A DNA stretch of 64,000 bases, taken from Tillus elongatus (lineage: Eukaryota > Arthropoda > Insecta > Coleoptera > Cleridae). Location of the stretch: positions 118,092,858-118,156,857 of the forward strand of contig OZ023265.1 of assembly GCA_964006375.1 (NCBI GenBank), in the 5' to 3' direction. Position numbers and translations under genes: made by a program. The notes below the pieces were generated by a model. That model did no database searches and had not been told where the DNA came from. It saw only the letters and a program-made list of their open reading frames with translations. This document shows, piece after piece, positions 1-19,599 of the stretch. Every line of letters starts with the position of its first letter. Position 1 is the first letter of the stretch.

Positions 1-1515
1 TTCTGATTATCAGGAGTGAAAAGAGTTCAGTTTTTTAGTGTGTTGTAGCGAATTCTCCAATCAGATGAATTTTCACTGTTCATTTTTGCAATAAATTTTA
101 AAATCACTACATCAGTAAATCTAGAATGAAGATATCTTTCAAATAAGGTACCACAAGCGTATACTTCCTATTTAAAAAATTGAGCGTTGCAACTGTCGCT
201 CGAAGGGGGTTGAATGTAGATGTTGAGTTTTTACGCTGTAGGATGTCACTTTTTAATGTAACGTGTTTTGGGATTTTTTTATAAATATGTACAATAACTA
301 AAGATCTTGAATTTAGCCCATGCGGCTATTCCACACTGTATAAAACAAAATGCAATAAACTATGCATTAAAATAGTACAAAAAGTTTAATTGTAACTGAA
401 ATTGTTTTTATTTTATTTCATTGTAAAATCATATCGCTCTTATTGGAAAACCATATTATCAAGCTCTTCTAAAAAATGCAACCAGTATGTTTATTGAAAA
501 TGAAAGCGGTGTGTAACAAAAATCCACTTTAGGCGTTTCCCAAGTAATCTTACTTAGGAAAGGACTAAATCTGGAACAGCAATTCTGATTATTATAATTT
601 TCTTTAAGAATCGAATAAAACATTGTAAATTAAAGACTTATTAATGTGAAAAAGATCCTATTTAACACCGTCAATATTTCAGTGGTTTCAATACTGAAAC
701 TGAAGCGGTTCAGACAATGAACAAGATTCCAGAGTCGCCAGAATAATATAAATTTTATGTGAACCATTTACTGAGCTGAGAGAATAATAATCAGCCAAGG
801 TTACAGTCGGTTTCAGCTCTCCAATCATGAGTAATGAATATTAAATTTAATTAGAATTGATTTTTTACAGTTATTTTTATAACGTTAGGCTTTCAATGAA
901 CTGAGAAAACGGCTAACACATCCTCGTAATAATGAAAATGTCAATGTCTATTAGCGTTTAGGTTTTATTATGAACATCTATGTAATTACTCTCTTATAGT
1001 AATCATTTTGACGAGCTACGAGCCATAAACCAACAGCAAGAATAATTATTAATATGCTCTTAATGATGAAGGGCAGTGTAACGAGTAGCGAGAAAATAAG
1101 CATATCGGTATTAGTTTGGTATTTCTTACAGGACAAAAAACTTAATAAAGCCGGGATTTACTTAAAATGTTTATGTTTAAATACACAACATAAGATAGAT
1201 ATATAAGTAATCTTCGTTAGACATAAAAAGCTATAAATCCTCGTCAATTATTGGTAAATATGAATACAAACAAAACGAAAATCAAATAAAATCATACAAA
1301 AATACATGACACGGCCAATTAAAAATAAAATCAAAATACCGAAAAGGTAAAAATACAAACTAAATGAAATGCGCGACAAAATAAAACAAGCATATAAAAT
1401 GTTGCCTGTAAAAAATGCAGAAGAAGAAAAAAATGTCAATACTGAATCCACTCTATATCACGAATAAGGAACTCTGACACAGAATAAAAGATGTACTGTA
1501 GCAAAGACTGTTTTA
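1..1515. other. AT-rich stretch, nothing recognised
   Basis: No open frame of note, splice pattern, RNA gene or repeat matching elsewhere in the window was recognised here. The only listed open frame (about 67 codons on the minus strand near 1248-1451) is hydrophobic low-complexity translation with no recognisable domain. Confidence 0.6.
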
Positions 1516-1519
1516 TCTT

Positions 1520-1633
1520 TAAAAAATTCACTCATAGGGAGGTCCTGACTTTTGAATTTTGAAAAAATGTCTTCAAATGAGCGCGAACTAGGTCCCCTAG
1601 AACCCCATCCGGGGCCAGTTTTAATTGTTATAT

Positions 1634-1714
<81 letters not shown>
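1520..1714 (-). mobile_element. GACGCAGC-family right-end fragment plus (TA)n
   Basis: This piece holds the family's subterminal block in minus orientation: TCAAATGAGCGCGAACTAGG followed by CCCCTAGAACCC and a GGGGCCAGTTT stretch. It runs straight into a (TA)n tract at 1637-1714. The same block in the same order precedes (TA)n at 9440-9594 and 10840-10983. The snap-back end is degraded. Family membership is by direct comparison within the window. Confidence 0.6.
1637..1714. repeat. (TA)n microsatellite
   Basis: About 78 bp of uninterrupted TA dinucleotide inside a family copy. Open frames of alternating Tyr-Ile across it are artefacts. Confidence 0.95.
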
Positions 1715-1715
<1 letters not shown>

Positions 1716-1883
1716 CCGATAATATTAATGATTATTTTATTAATAATGTACCTAGGTTGACTAATGATGGCTCTCAGTTGATTGAGTACTATTCCAGAAA
1801 TACACTGAATGGCATGACACCTTGCTTTGAATTTAATTTAGTAGATGATAACGAAATCTTACGGATTATAGACAAAATAAAAC

Positions 1884-2775
1884 TCGGGACGCAGCAAGTG
1901 CGTTATGGTAGTGAATTTTCATATAAAACTATTTTTTAATAGCAATAATGTGTGTTTTTTTAAGAAAGCAGGCATCAAATTGGGTCACCAGTATAATCTA
2001 TATAGTAAAAACAATGTGCCATGTTTCATCAAAATAACTTTATTGTTTGAAAATGTACAAAAATTTCCGAAAGTAAACTTAATTGTTCCCGAAAAACTCG
2101 TTTCTTGGTCAACCTTATAGGTTAATAGCAAATTGAGCTATTCAAATATTAAGCATTTGATCAAAATTCGCTACCATAACGCACTTACTGCGTCCAGAAT
2201 TTTTTTCTTACAAACATGCATTATATTTCGATGGAAAGTGCAAAAATGCAATAACATAAGGCGTGTTTGATTAAAAAAAAAGGAAAATTTGTATCACCAA
2301 CGACTTATGGGCCACCCTGTGATTGTAGAAATAATTTTTTAAGATGTAGCTCAAGACACCCTATAATTACTATATACAATTTTTTTTCATATCTTGTATA
2401 ATAACAGATATATTGAGCTTTATTGATTTTTTTACGAAAATTCTACAAAAATTATATACCATTAAACGCTAAACTCTATAGCTAAGGCTACTGCCAAGCG
2501 TCAGAGAAAGGGTCTATTTGAAATGAATTTTCTGGAAACATTTTATTAAAATGAAGGACAATGACGGTTGAAACTAAGACTTCAGGGTTTGTAAAACATT
2601 CTTCTTGAGACATTTGATTTCCATAGCCCGTATTAGATTCAAGTTCTTTTCCTAAATGTTGCCAATTTTGACGTTTAAATCGGAACTTTGACGTTTTGTG
2701 AAAAACCCCAATTTATTTTTCTTTAAATACCTATAACTTTTTGTCTTTTGACCTACAGAGCTAAATTTTGGTATG
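1884..2775 (+). mobile_element. GACGCAGC-family element, left part
   Basis: It begins with TCGGGACGCAGCAAGTGCG and contains a 315-bp sub-unit (1884-2198) whose far end is the inverted copy (CGCTACCATAACGCACTTAC and on). After 2198 come the family's internal blocks: a TTCTTACAAACATGCATTA stretch, the AGAGAAAGGGTCTATTTGAA block and the GACGTTTTGTGAAAAACCCC block. The run ends at a CA/GCAC microsatellite. Essentially the same sequence in the same order occupies 55658-56545 with only scattered differences, so one is a recent relative of the other. Confidence 0.7.
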
Positions 2776-2778
2776 TAG

Positions 2779-2818
2779 CACACACACACACACACACGCA
2801 CACACACACACACACACA

Positions 2819-2902
<84 letters not shown>

Positions 2903-2910
2903 CCCACACA

Positions 2911-2957
<47 letters not shown>
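2779..2957. repeat. Compound (CA)n-(GCAC)n-(CA)n microsatellite
   Basis: CA dinucleotides flank a central block of about 20 ACGC/GCAC tetranucleotides, with a few CCCACA interruptions on the right. The overlapping Thr-His, Cys-Val and Ala-Arg frames are repeat translations, not genes. Confidence 0.95.
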
Positions 2958-2959
<2 letters not shown>

Positions 2960-2960
<1 letters not shown>

Positions 2961-4770
2961 GGCCTAGCAATATTAGTGACAACCCATCTATAATTGTGTT
3001 TGTGGCAGCAAAGAAGATAGTACTGTAAATATATGCGGAAAAAAATTAGTACACTACAGAAATGACTCATGTAAAGATACCTTCCCTAACAACAGAGTTA
3101 TTCGCCTCATTCATTTGTGGCGACTCGAAGTTAATGGCTTTGTGCTCGTCCATTTGTGGCAACCTAGTTGTGTACGTTGTATGCCGTTACTGTTCAATAT
3201 GACATTCAGTACTGTGGTGGGGAGTGGGCGATAAGTATGCCACAACTAGTTTTTTTTAATAATGGGGAGAGGACACTTTCTTGTGTCAGAATCACGACTC
3301 TATTTCATATTATGACTATACATAATACGTGTTATTGTAACAGTATGAAATATACAGTATGGAACAGCGAAATGGAATAAATTCATTATATTCAATTAAA
3401 TTCAATATATTATTGTTCATATTTATATAAAATAAAATAAAAATTAAGATTAAAAAAAATTACATCCTGCAACGTGGAAACTTCGTCCCTTTGGAGTGAC
3501 AGTTGCAACCCCAAAATTTTTCGTTATCTATTTAAAAATCCTTTGGTTTCAAAATTGATTGCAAAAATTAACAGTAAAAAAGTAAATTAATGTTATTGAC
3601 GAACTTTGCCACAACACACTATAAAATTTGTAACTAATCGCGTTTCATTCTTGATAAAAAGAGAGCAAGCAAAAACAATTTCACTGTCCTTTTTGGACGG
3701 TATCAGTTAAGAAGAAGACTTACAATTTATAAACATCCTTCATAGTTACCGTTGCTAAGTTTTGTTTAAAATGCCTTAGCAATATTCTGTGTGATTTTAG
3801 TTGTCAGTTGCAACTCAGAAATGTGGTTTATTAAACAGAAGTGCATAAAATAATAATTATAATGTTTAAATAACTTCCTCTCATAGAAACCACTGCTATA
3901 GTTGGGTAAAAACATGAATAAAAAAATACCTGTTATTGCCATTTTGAAAGCTGCAGAGGGCTAAGAACTCTCCAGGTGGTATCAGTTAAGCACTGTCATT
4001 ACATACCCAACCATTCAATTAATTAACGACTTTGTAATTAGGAATGTATTATATATTGAACAGAATACCAAATATCAAAGAATAAAAATTAAATCAATTG
4101 ACATCTTAAAATAACGTTAAACGTACATAAATTAGATTTAAAGAAAAGAAGCCTTTATGCTTTGTAAACGCATACTTAAAGGATTTTTATCAATATAATA
4201 TTTGTTATTTTGGAAAATATGATAGGATGTTAAGAACGTTATGTGAAGCACGTATCTAGCGGACTTCATAATTAATACCAAGAAATCTATATTTTGAGTC
4301 ACTAAAATATGCATTTATATAGTAATTGAATGTTAATAGAAAACTATTATTTAATAAAACCAGGAAAAATCTCTAAAAATACCCCAAAAAAATCCTCAAA
4401 AATATTTCATTTTTTTTTCTGAAGTAGAGCTCTAAAAAAGAAATTGGACAAAGTGGCAAAATATAATAGGTAGCATATAGTGATTATGTTACATGCGTAA
4501 TAAAGTTTACGGTGTGTGAGATATGGACAATTTAATTGCTTAAAATGTCTGTGCAGATAGAAGTAAAATCATCCAGTTTTGCAGTGAGCTGTACTACACA
4601 TTATAGCATACCAGTAAACAGTAATAAGGAATATGCAAACCTTCAAAATTAAAACAAGTATTATATAACAAAGGAAGTGTTAAATAAAATTTATAACATT
4701 TACACAACGAAACACCTACCTATAATTATTTCTGAAGAAGGTATAATTTGAAAATAGTATAAACATAAAG
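2960..4770. other. AT-rich intergenic DNA, no gene seen
   Basis: I see only short scattered AT-rich simple sequence. A phrase near 3350-3540 (tacagtatggaacagcgaaa and on) recurs in diverged form near 8895-9065, so part of this is another dispersed repeat. The stretch lies downstream of the recombinase gene on the minus strand. Confidence 0.55.
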
Positions 4771-4774
4771 TAAC

Positions 4775-4780
4775 TTTATT
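4775..4780 (-). promoter_or_regulatory. Candidate polyadenylation signal
   Basis: The minus strand reads AATAAA about 275 bases past the recombinase stop codon, in an AT-rich 3' flank. The hexamer is common by chance in DNA of this composition, so this is only the most plausibly placed candidate. Confidence 0.3.
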
Positions 4781-5052
4781 ACAAATAAAAATTCACACTT
4801 GCATATGTTTTTTATGCATACAACATATATTTTTACTATCTAAAAACAAGAAAAACTAAGAATAACTTAAGTAAGTCTTAATCACAAAAAATTGAATTAA
4901 CTTTTTCAAAAAAATGTCAATGCCCAAAATGATTATGTAATTTTCAAGAAATTGTCATACAAATACAATATTAATAATTATTAAATTAAATGTCTATTCT
5001 AAAACACAATACCATGATTTTCATGCGAATTTTTAGGTAATTCGTTATTGCC

Positions 5053-10727
<5,675 letters not shown>

Positions 10728-10787
10728 GTCTATTTATCTAGAAGTACAAAAACTAAATTTAGCTTAGTAAGCACATATAAAACTCGG

Positions 10788-10889
10788 CGTTATTAGCGAA
10801 TTTTCATTTAAAAAAAGAGAGAATTCGCAAAATTGTTTATTCAAAGAGTGCGAATTTGGGCTCCTAGAACCCGAAACCAAGGTTCGTTT

Positions 10890-10986
<97 letters not shown>

Positions 10987-11239
10987 AGAGATAACTCAAA
11001 AAATACTAAACCGATTTAAATGAAACGCTGAACATATTTTTACTTTATTAAGGCCACAGACGAGTTCGTTAGCCAGTTTTTCTTTAAAAAAAGTTATCTC
11101 AAAAAATAACAAAGTTACTTTATGCAACTTGGTACATTTGTTGCCCCGGTAAACACCTTGCTATACACCAAAATTAAGCTATTCAAATTTGAAGCATTTA
11201 ATAAAAATTCGCTACCATAACGCACTTGCTGCGTCCCGA
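10788..11239 (-). mobile_element. GACGCAGC-family element, minus orientation
   Basis: The snap-back end (TTAGCGAATTTTC ... GAGAATTCGC, 10790-10830) is followed by TTGGGCTCCTAGAACCC, (TA)n at 10895-10983, AACTCAAAAAATACTAAACC and the GACGCAGC end at 11205-11239 (minus strand TCGGGACGCAGCAAGTGCG). It lies about 50 bp upstream (gene sense) of the acceptor of the start-codon exon. Confidence 0.72.
10895..10983. repeat. (TA)n microsatellite
   Basis: About 89 bp of TA within a family copy. Confidence 0.95.
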
Positions 11240-11882
11240 ACTTTTTTTATATTTCCTGCAAATTAAAAAGTAGGTTCTATTACGGTTGTTAATAATCTTT
11301 CGAATTAAAACATTTTTTCTCGTTAGAGCTGATTTTAATCTGAAGTGGAGCACCTCCTACTAAAGAACTGAAAATTTTCAAGACATTTAAAATACGTTAT
11401 AAACTTATAAATTCAAACCAATAAATTTTCTCGCTCGCTTAGATCAGCTGTCCACTATTTATAGAAACTCTGATACGCAAATTTGATCTGTAGCTTTAAT
11501 CCCAGCAGTCCGCTGAAGAACAAAACTAGATTTCAAATTAGGTTACCTCGAAAAAAGCGGCATAATAAAATAGCACACCTATGTAAAATACCCATTCGTA
11601 TAGTAAAACATACCGGCGGCAGTCTTAGATATCTGCGGTAAAAGCAAACTTCAAAACAAATAATACAGCAACGGCGCGAAATCAAGAAGAGACGCGGGAA
11701 GGAGTCCAATCCAAACACATATCATTTAGCCATCTATGTGAATTTAACTAAAAATTGTCTATATAAATAATTAATAATGAGACAGTTGATATCTATCACA
11801 CGTATTCATATGATCCGATGTTAGGTTACATTTAAAGCGGGAAAAATACATTACTTTGAGAATAATAATTAGGATAAAACTT
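11240..11882. other. Probable first-intron sequence, nothing else recognised
   Basis: Mixed AT-rich sequence between the family copy at 10788-11239 and a consensus splice donor at 11885. No open frame of interest is seen; a 61-codon minus frame at 11533-11718 has no recognisable domain. Confidence 0.45.
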
Positions 11883-11884
11883 AC

Positions 11885-12060
11885 CTTTTTGTTTAACGTG
11901 TAATATATCTATAAAACAACACAACACCTGTTAAAACTATTGAGCACATAAAATTAAAATTAAGTAAAATTAATTATCTTGGTTTTTACGTTAGCTGCCG
12001 TATAACACAATCAACACTACTTGAAAAATCTTAAAACATCCACAATTCACACTGTATGAC
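11885..12060 (-). other. Possible 5'-untranslated exon and promoter region of the recombinase gene
   Basis: The minus strand has AAAAAG|GTAAGTT at 11885/11884, a consensus donor with no open frame upstream of it, in the right position to splice to the acceptor at 10738. The upstream edge is unknown. If the call is right, the promoter lies near 12.05-12.2 kb, where no TATA-like site stands out. It depends on a single splice signal. Confidence 0.35.
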
Positions 12061-12064
12061 CCCT

Positions 12065-13846
<1,782 letters not shown>

Positions 13847-13847
13847 G

Positions 13848-15656
13848 AGCAGTGGGCACGGACACTATCAGTTTGATAATGATAAGGTACTGTTGCCCAC
13901 AAATTATTCCTTATATTACTCATAAAATAAACACATGCATTGCAACTGGTGTCTTTCCATCACAGTGGAAGCAGGCATATATCATTACTTTTCCTAAGAT
14001 TCCAAACCCAGAAACTCTCAGGGATCTACGTCCTAGTATATTACCCATTCTTTCAAAGATTTTCGACAATGTAATCTATCAACAACTAAATACACACTTA
14101 GATCGGTATCCCATTTTGCCGTCGCATCAGTCTGGCTTCAGACAAATGCACAGTTGTACGTCAGCCTTGGTAAAGGTTTCAGATGATATCTTAGAGTCTT
14201 CAGACAACAACAAAGTAACGGCTCTAGTACTGTTGGATTTTACTAAGGCATTCGATACTATTAACCATAATTTACTTGTTTCTATTTTACATTTCATTGG
14301 TCTGAAAACGACTGCACTGAACCTCATTTCTGATTACCTGGAGGGTCGAACCCAGTCTGTGAAAATGGACGGCAATTACTCGCAGACACGTTTAATTAGT
14401 GTCGGTGTTCCACGAGGGTCAATTCTTGGTCCCCTATTATTTAGTATCTATACGAGCAACACGTTTCGTATGCTTCAACATTGTCAGTTTCATATATATG
14501 CCGATGACACCCAGCTATATTTGTCGTTCGAAAGGGCAAAGATTCGTGAGGCGGAGACCAAGATCAATTGTGATCTGGCGAACTTGACGCAGTTTTCGAG
14601 GGAACATTCTTTGTTTCTGAATCCATCCAAATCTAAAGTGCTACTATTTGGAAATAAATCATCTGTAGCTAAAATAGTTGAGAATTTTGTTGTGGAAATA
14701 AATAACGTCGTAATACCTATCGTTGAGAGTGCTAGTAATTTAGGAGTTACTTTTGAAAATAACTTTAGGTTTACTAGTCAGATTTCAAAATACTTAAGAA
14801 GATCATATGCTGCCTTAAAGCTGCTGTATCCTCATAGAAATTATTTATCTGTTGAAACGAAAGCGTTGCTATGTGACACGTTGGTCTTGTCGCACTTTTT
14901 GTATGCTGCACCACTGTACTATCCCTGCCTTGATGTAGTCACCAGGAACAGAGTATAGAAAATACAAAACTCGTGTCTCAGGTATATTTTTGGATTGCGA
15001 CGTAGGCAACATGTATCGCATAAATTAAGTGAATTAAAGTGGCTCAATATGGGTAACAGACTGAAGTTAAATACGCTGTGCTTCTACCATCAGGTTGTTT
15101 TTAATTTTAAAAACCTGCCTATTTGTACGATAAAATCCGCTTCAGGACTGACATTCACAACATAAATATCCGCAACCGTGATTACATAACTCATCCTCAC
15201 CATAAAACCTCTCTTTTTGAAAGATCGTATAGTTACAATGTTCCATAGCTTTATAATGCGATACCAAATGAACTTAAGAGGCTAAAAATTGAACAGTTTA
15301 AGAAGCATTTGTTTGACTACCTGTATAGTACACAGTAAACGGTACTTGATCATTTTTCTTTTTTTTTTTTTGTAATCGGGAATAATTTGGGAGATATTAT
15401 GACTTTTCGGTTAAGATATTAGTCTAGTTAAGTGTTTAGGCTAGGTTAAAGAATCGCTAAAATATTAAATGTAAGATACCTAGGTAAGCGAATTAGTCCG
15501 GGGGCAGAAGGATCTTCTGCTTGCTTGATCGCAACCTAGTGGTTTTCCTCTGTTTATGTACCTAATTAATTGCAACGAATGAACTGTTTATTTTTTGTAA
15601 TGAAGGAAAATAAATGTATATTATTATTATTATTATCATTATTATTATTATTATAT
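13848..15656 (+). mobile_element. CR1/Jockey-type LINE, 5'-truncated, decayed reverse transcriptase
   Basis: The open frame 13852-14958 encodes 368 residues of a non-LTR reverse transcriptase, which copies element RNA into DNA at the target site. Visible motifs: SGFR (94-97), LLDFTKAFD with the catalytic Asp at 129, GVPRGS (185-190) and YADD (216-219). The frame starts at the AVGTD motif, so the endonuclease and N-terminal RT are missing. A TAG stop at 14956 interrupts it; the same frame continues with a KIQNSCLRYIFGL segment and the C-terminal region to about 15340, with further stops and shifts. An untranslated tail ends in a (TTA/ATT)n stretch (15616-15653), as in CR1/L2-like elements. Clade is by eye only. 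Dead copy. Confidence 0.85.
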
Positions 15657-16327
15657 AAATGTATGTAGGTATTACACCGATAAGTCAAAAAATAATAGGC
15701 CGATTTTATTAGATTTGGGACGTACTTTCCTTTTGCAAGTGGCTTGCATAAGTTCGTTAGCCAGGAAAATAGATCCAGGTTTTCCTGGAAAATTTTGTGT
15801 TTTCTTTCTGAAAAATGTATCTCTGGAAATAACAAGGTAAGGGCAACCAAATTTGGTACGCGTGTTTGTATTATAAAGAGTAAACCATGTACCAGATTTA
15901 GGTCTATAACTTTTAAGACACAATAGTTATAGGCATTCAAAGAAAAAAAATTGGGGTTTTCCTCAAAACGTCAAAACTGTCAACATTTAGGCAAAGAACC
16001 TGAAACAAATACGGGTTATGTAAAGAAAATGTCGAAACAGAGTATTCTGCAAACCCTTAAGTTTCAGCTTCCACCGTCATTGTCCTTCATTTTACTAATA
16101 TGTTTCCAAAAAATTCGTTTCAAATAGACCCTTTCTCTAATTCTTTGGCAGTAGTTTTAGTGAAGTTTACGGTTTAGCGATCTGTAATTTTTAGCTAATT
16201 TTCGTAGAAAAAATTCGTTAATGAGGAGACCGCGACTTTTGGATTTTAAAAAGATTTGTTCAAATGAATGCAAACTAGACCCCCTAGAATCCAATTCGGG
16301 TTTAGTTTCAGTTTTATCTGTTTACAT
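15657..16327 (-). mobile_element. GACGCAGC-family element, right part
   Basis: Minus-orientation copy with the GTACTTTCCTTTTGCAAGTGG block, the AGACCCTTTCTCT block, GAGGAGACCGCGACTTTTGG and the AACTAGACCCCCTAGAATCC block. The 3' snap-back (16205-16225) lacks one arm. It immediately follows the microsatellite tail of the LINE. Confidence 0.65.
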
Positions 16328-16589
16328 TGTGATGACGACCACGTCTATTTACAAATTTGGTGTTCTCGGTCGCGAGATTTTTGTTTGTTGAAGGTTTACT
16401 CCTCCGTGCAGGTTTAGTATGATGTTCGGGATAGCTATTTGGCTATAAGAATATAAACAATATTAAGTACACAAAAGACTTTATTTATTTTAACGAGGGC
16501 ACAACTTAACACTTAACACAAAGCCAAGTCTACTGATATACGCTCCTATAGATATATGTACAATGGTCACGTCGCCGATCTCCTTGCAC

Positions 16590-17325
16590 CGTCGGCAGAG
16601 AGAAGGAGAGGGAGACAAGACGGTGCAGCTAGCGAGGGCGTTCGCACGTTTGCTCCACCTCGGGGCCGGTCTTGAGGCACGGACTTAACGGCCCAAGATG
16701 GAAATAGGGGGAGAGGTCGGTTCGGCTGAAGAGGACGTTCGCACCTCAGCTCCACATAGTGGGCAATACTTGGGGCACGGTCGTACACGGCCCAAGAGAA
16801 CGGGAGGGGAAGGTCGGTTTCGCTAAAGAGGACGTACACACCTTAGTTCCACCTAGCGGCAATATTTGGGGCACGGACGTTCACGGCCCAAGATAACGGG
16901 AGGGAAGATCGGTTTCGCTAAAGAGGACGTACACACCTTAGCTCCACCTAGTGGCAATATTTGGGGCACGGACGTTCACGGCCCAAGATAACGGGAGGGA
17001 AGATCGGTTTCGCTAAAGAGGACGTACACACCTTAGCTCCACCTAGCGGAAATCCTTGGGGCACGGACGTTCAGGGCCCAAGAGAACGGGAGGGAAGATC
17101 GGTTTCGCTAAAGAGGACGTACACACCTTAGCAGCACCTAGCGGCAATACTTGGGGCACGGACGTTCACGGCCCAAGAGAACGGGAGGGAAGATCGGTTT
17201 CGCTAAAGAGGACGTACACACCTTAGCTCCACCTAGCGGAAATACTTGGGGCACGGACGTTCACGGCGCAAGGGCAAGGGAAAGGGAAGATCGGCTCAGC
17301 TAAAGAGGACGTACACACTTTAACA
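16590..17325 (+). repeat. GC-rich 95-bp tandem repeat (about 7 units)
   Basis: A phrase GGGGCACGGACGTTCACGGC recurs at about 16880, 16975, 17070, 17165 and 17260, exactly 95 bp apart, with two more diverged units upstream (16685 and 16784). Each unit also carries TTCGCTAAAGAGGACGTACA and CACCTAGCGG. It is far more GC-rich than its surroundings. Its right edge lies about 60 bp before the open R1-like LINE frame, so it could be part of that element's structure or an independent minisatellite. Confidence 0.9.
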
Positions 17326-17385
17326 AATTCGGTAATAATAATAAACGGGTAATTAAATTAATATTTACAGCAAGGTAAACTACGA

Positions 17386-17850
17386 CTGGGCAGACTGTCC
17401 AGGGCTCAGACATGGGAAGTTAATAATTGACGAACCCAGTTCAAAGAGAGCTGTGGAGCTGCTAAATCTTAGCAGAGGACAGCTCAGAAACATAACAGGT
17501 CTCTCGACGGGACACATGGCCGTCAAGAAACACCTGCATAAAATGGGGCGGTTCGAGGAGGACCTCGCATGCAGACACTGCGGCGAGCGGGAGGGATCAG
17601 CCCAGCACATCTTGTGCGAGTGTAAAGCTCTGGACCGCAAAAGACTACTGATCTACGGTCAGTCTAGACCGGAGAAAGAGCATTATAAAACTTCACCCTA
17701 CCAATCGCTGTGCAGACTCGTTTAAGGCACAGTGATTTTGGAATGAGTGGAGTAAATAGACTAAGGACATGCACAATAAGCCAAAGGTTGCAGTGCTATC
17801 GGGGCGGCAAAGCCGCGGACCAGCCCTGAGGTAGTAAAAAAAGGTAAACT
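17386..17850 (+). mobile_element. R1/LOA-type LINE 3' end (C-terminal zinc finger and 3' UTR)
   Basis: The open frame (about 17386-17725) carries LSRGQLR, TGHMAVKKHLHKMG and a zinc knuckle of form C-x2-C-x8-H-x4-C (CRHCGEREGSAQHILCEC), the C-terminal signature of R1/LOA/Jockey-group polyproteins. After the stop, a GC-rich tail contains CGGGGCGGCAAAGCCGCGG, which can fold on itself. The same tail recurs at 22790-22885 and, inverted, at 28945-29000. Only the 3' end of the element is present. Confidence 0.78.
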
Positions 17851-17977
17851 ACGGAATTTACATATTTCCGTATGGGAGAAATCTTCAATAAGATATCTTA
17901 TACTTAAAGCTAAATTAAATATTTACAAAAGTGCATTTGGCACAACTTCCGGACTTACAACTGAATAACTATGTATG

Positions 17978-18545
<568 letters not shown>

Positions 18546-19130
18546 GGGGGGGGGGCACCGGTACGTATTTTTTAGGGATTGATAATACAATAAAATAAAT
18601 AAATTTAGCAAATTAGAGCAACGGTTTATATTAAAATTAAAATAAAATATTTCCCATCACTGCTCTAGATTAGCTTCGGAACGGTAGGTCTACGGTTTTT
18701 GGTACTTGCAGCGGAATTTCGGAGGCTAAATAATTAAATTGTATCTGAAGACTGAATCAAGACTGAATGATTCTCAATCGGAAAACTAAATTAATTAAAC
18801 CGGCTTATAAATGATAAAAAATACGTATCCTTGTTTATTTCTAGAAGTTTTGTGTGTCTATTTATCTTATGTATTGGTTAAAGTTTTTGTGATTCAACAT
18901 TTTGCAAATGAATACATTTACTGTGGCGCTATCAGAGCGATAACATTCCAATGTTGATATTGTCTACCCTTTCCTGACTGAAGATATATTTTATACGGTT
19001 TTTTCTTTCTATACAGGTGTTTTAAAATGGTATTTAGTCAAAAAATGTTAATTATGAAAATTTCCAGAGTTTTGCTTTTGTGAAAAAGAAATTGGATTCA
19101 TCGGAACAAAACAGGAATTTCGTTAGAGGG
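18546..19130. other. No gene recognised
   Basis: Starts with a poly-G run (18545-18555). The rest is AT-rich with no repeat or coding signal that I can name. Confidence 0.5.
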
Positions 19131-19133
19131 TCA

Positions 19134-19590
19134 TTAAATAACTGACGCCTGTAGCATTCGTATTATTTTTCTTTTGTGCGCATCATTACTTGTATTCATA
19201 AAATTTACATTATAGTCCTCCACTATAAATGTATTGGTCTTGTTTGTTCCACTTTTCGAACAAAAACATAAAACAAAGTCCCCGATTGGAAAACCATAAA
19301 CCACCAAATTTATGGCATTAAAATTCCTGATTAATGTGCCTGCTTTTTCAAAAACTATTTCTTGTGGTGTATCAAGGCATTGGCTAATATATTCGGTCAC
19401 ACTGTTTTCCTTCGTTATTACAAATACACATCTGTGTCCAAATAGGCTTCGAAAAAAATATGCGGTTACTGTATCATTTTTTAATAGAAGCTGTTTTACT
19501 ATAGTGTCTGGTAACCAGTGTTGTGTTAAGCATACAAGTTTAATGTTGCGTCTAAAATTCAGGAAAAGTCCAGTTCTTCTATTTTACTAG
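19134..19590 (-). mobile_element. LINE endonuclease (APE-type) fragment
   Basis: An open minus-strand frame of about 150 codons carries CLTQHWLPD at its start, then a stretch ending YGFPIGDFVLCF and later VEDYNVNF. These correspond to the ETWL/TEHWL, YRSP-GDF and GDFN motifs of apurinic endonuclease domains that nick target DNA for non-LTR retrotransposons. The catalytic Glu of the first motif is Gln and the GDFN Gly is Glu, so the copy is decayed. No reverse transcriptase follows it. Confidence 0.62.
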
Positions 19591-19599
19591 GCAAGCATT

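Noticed and set aside
16567..16839. 90-codon minus frame
   Set aside because: Falls in the GC-rich tandem array and repeats its unit; no domain.
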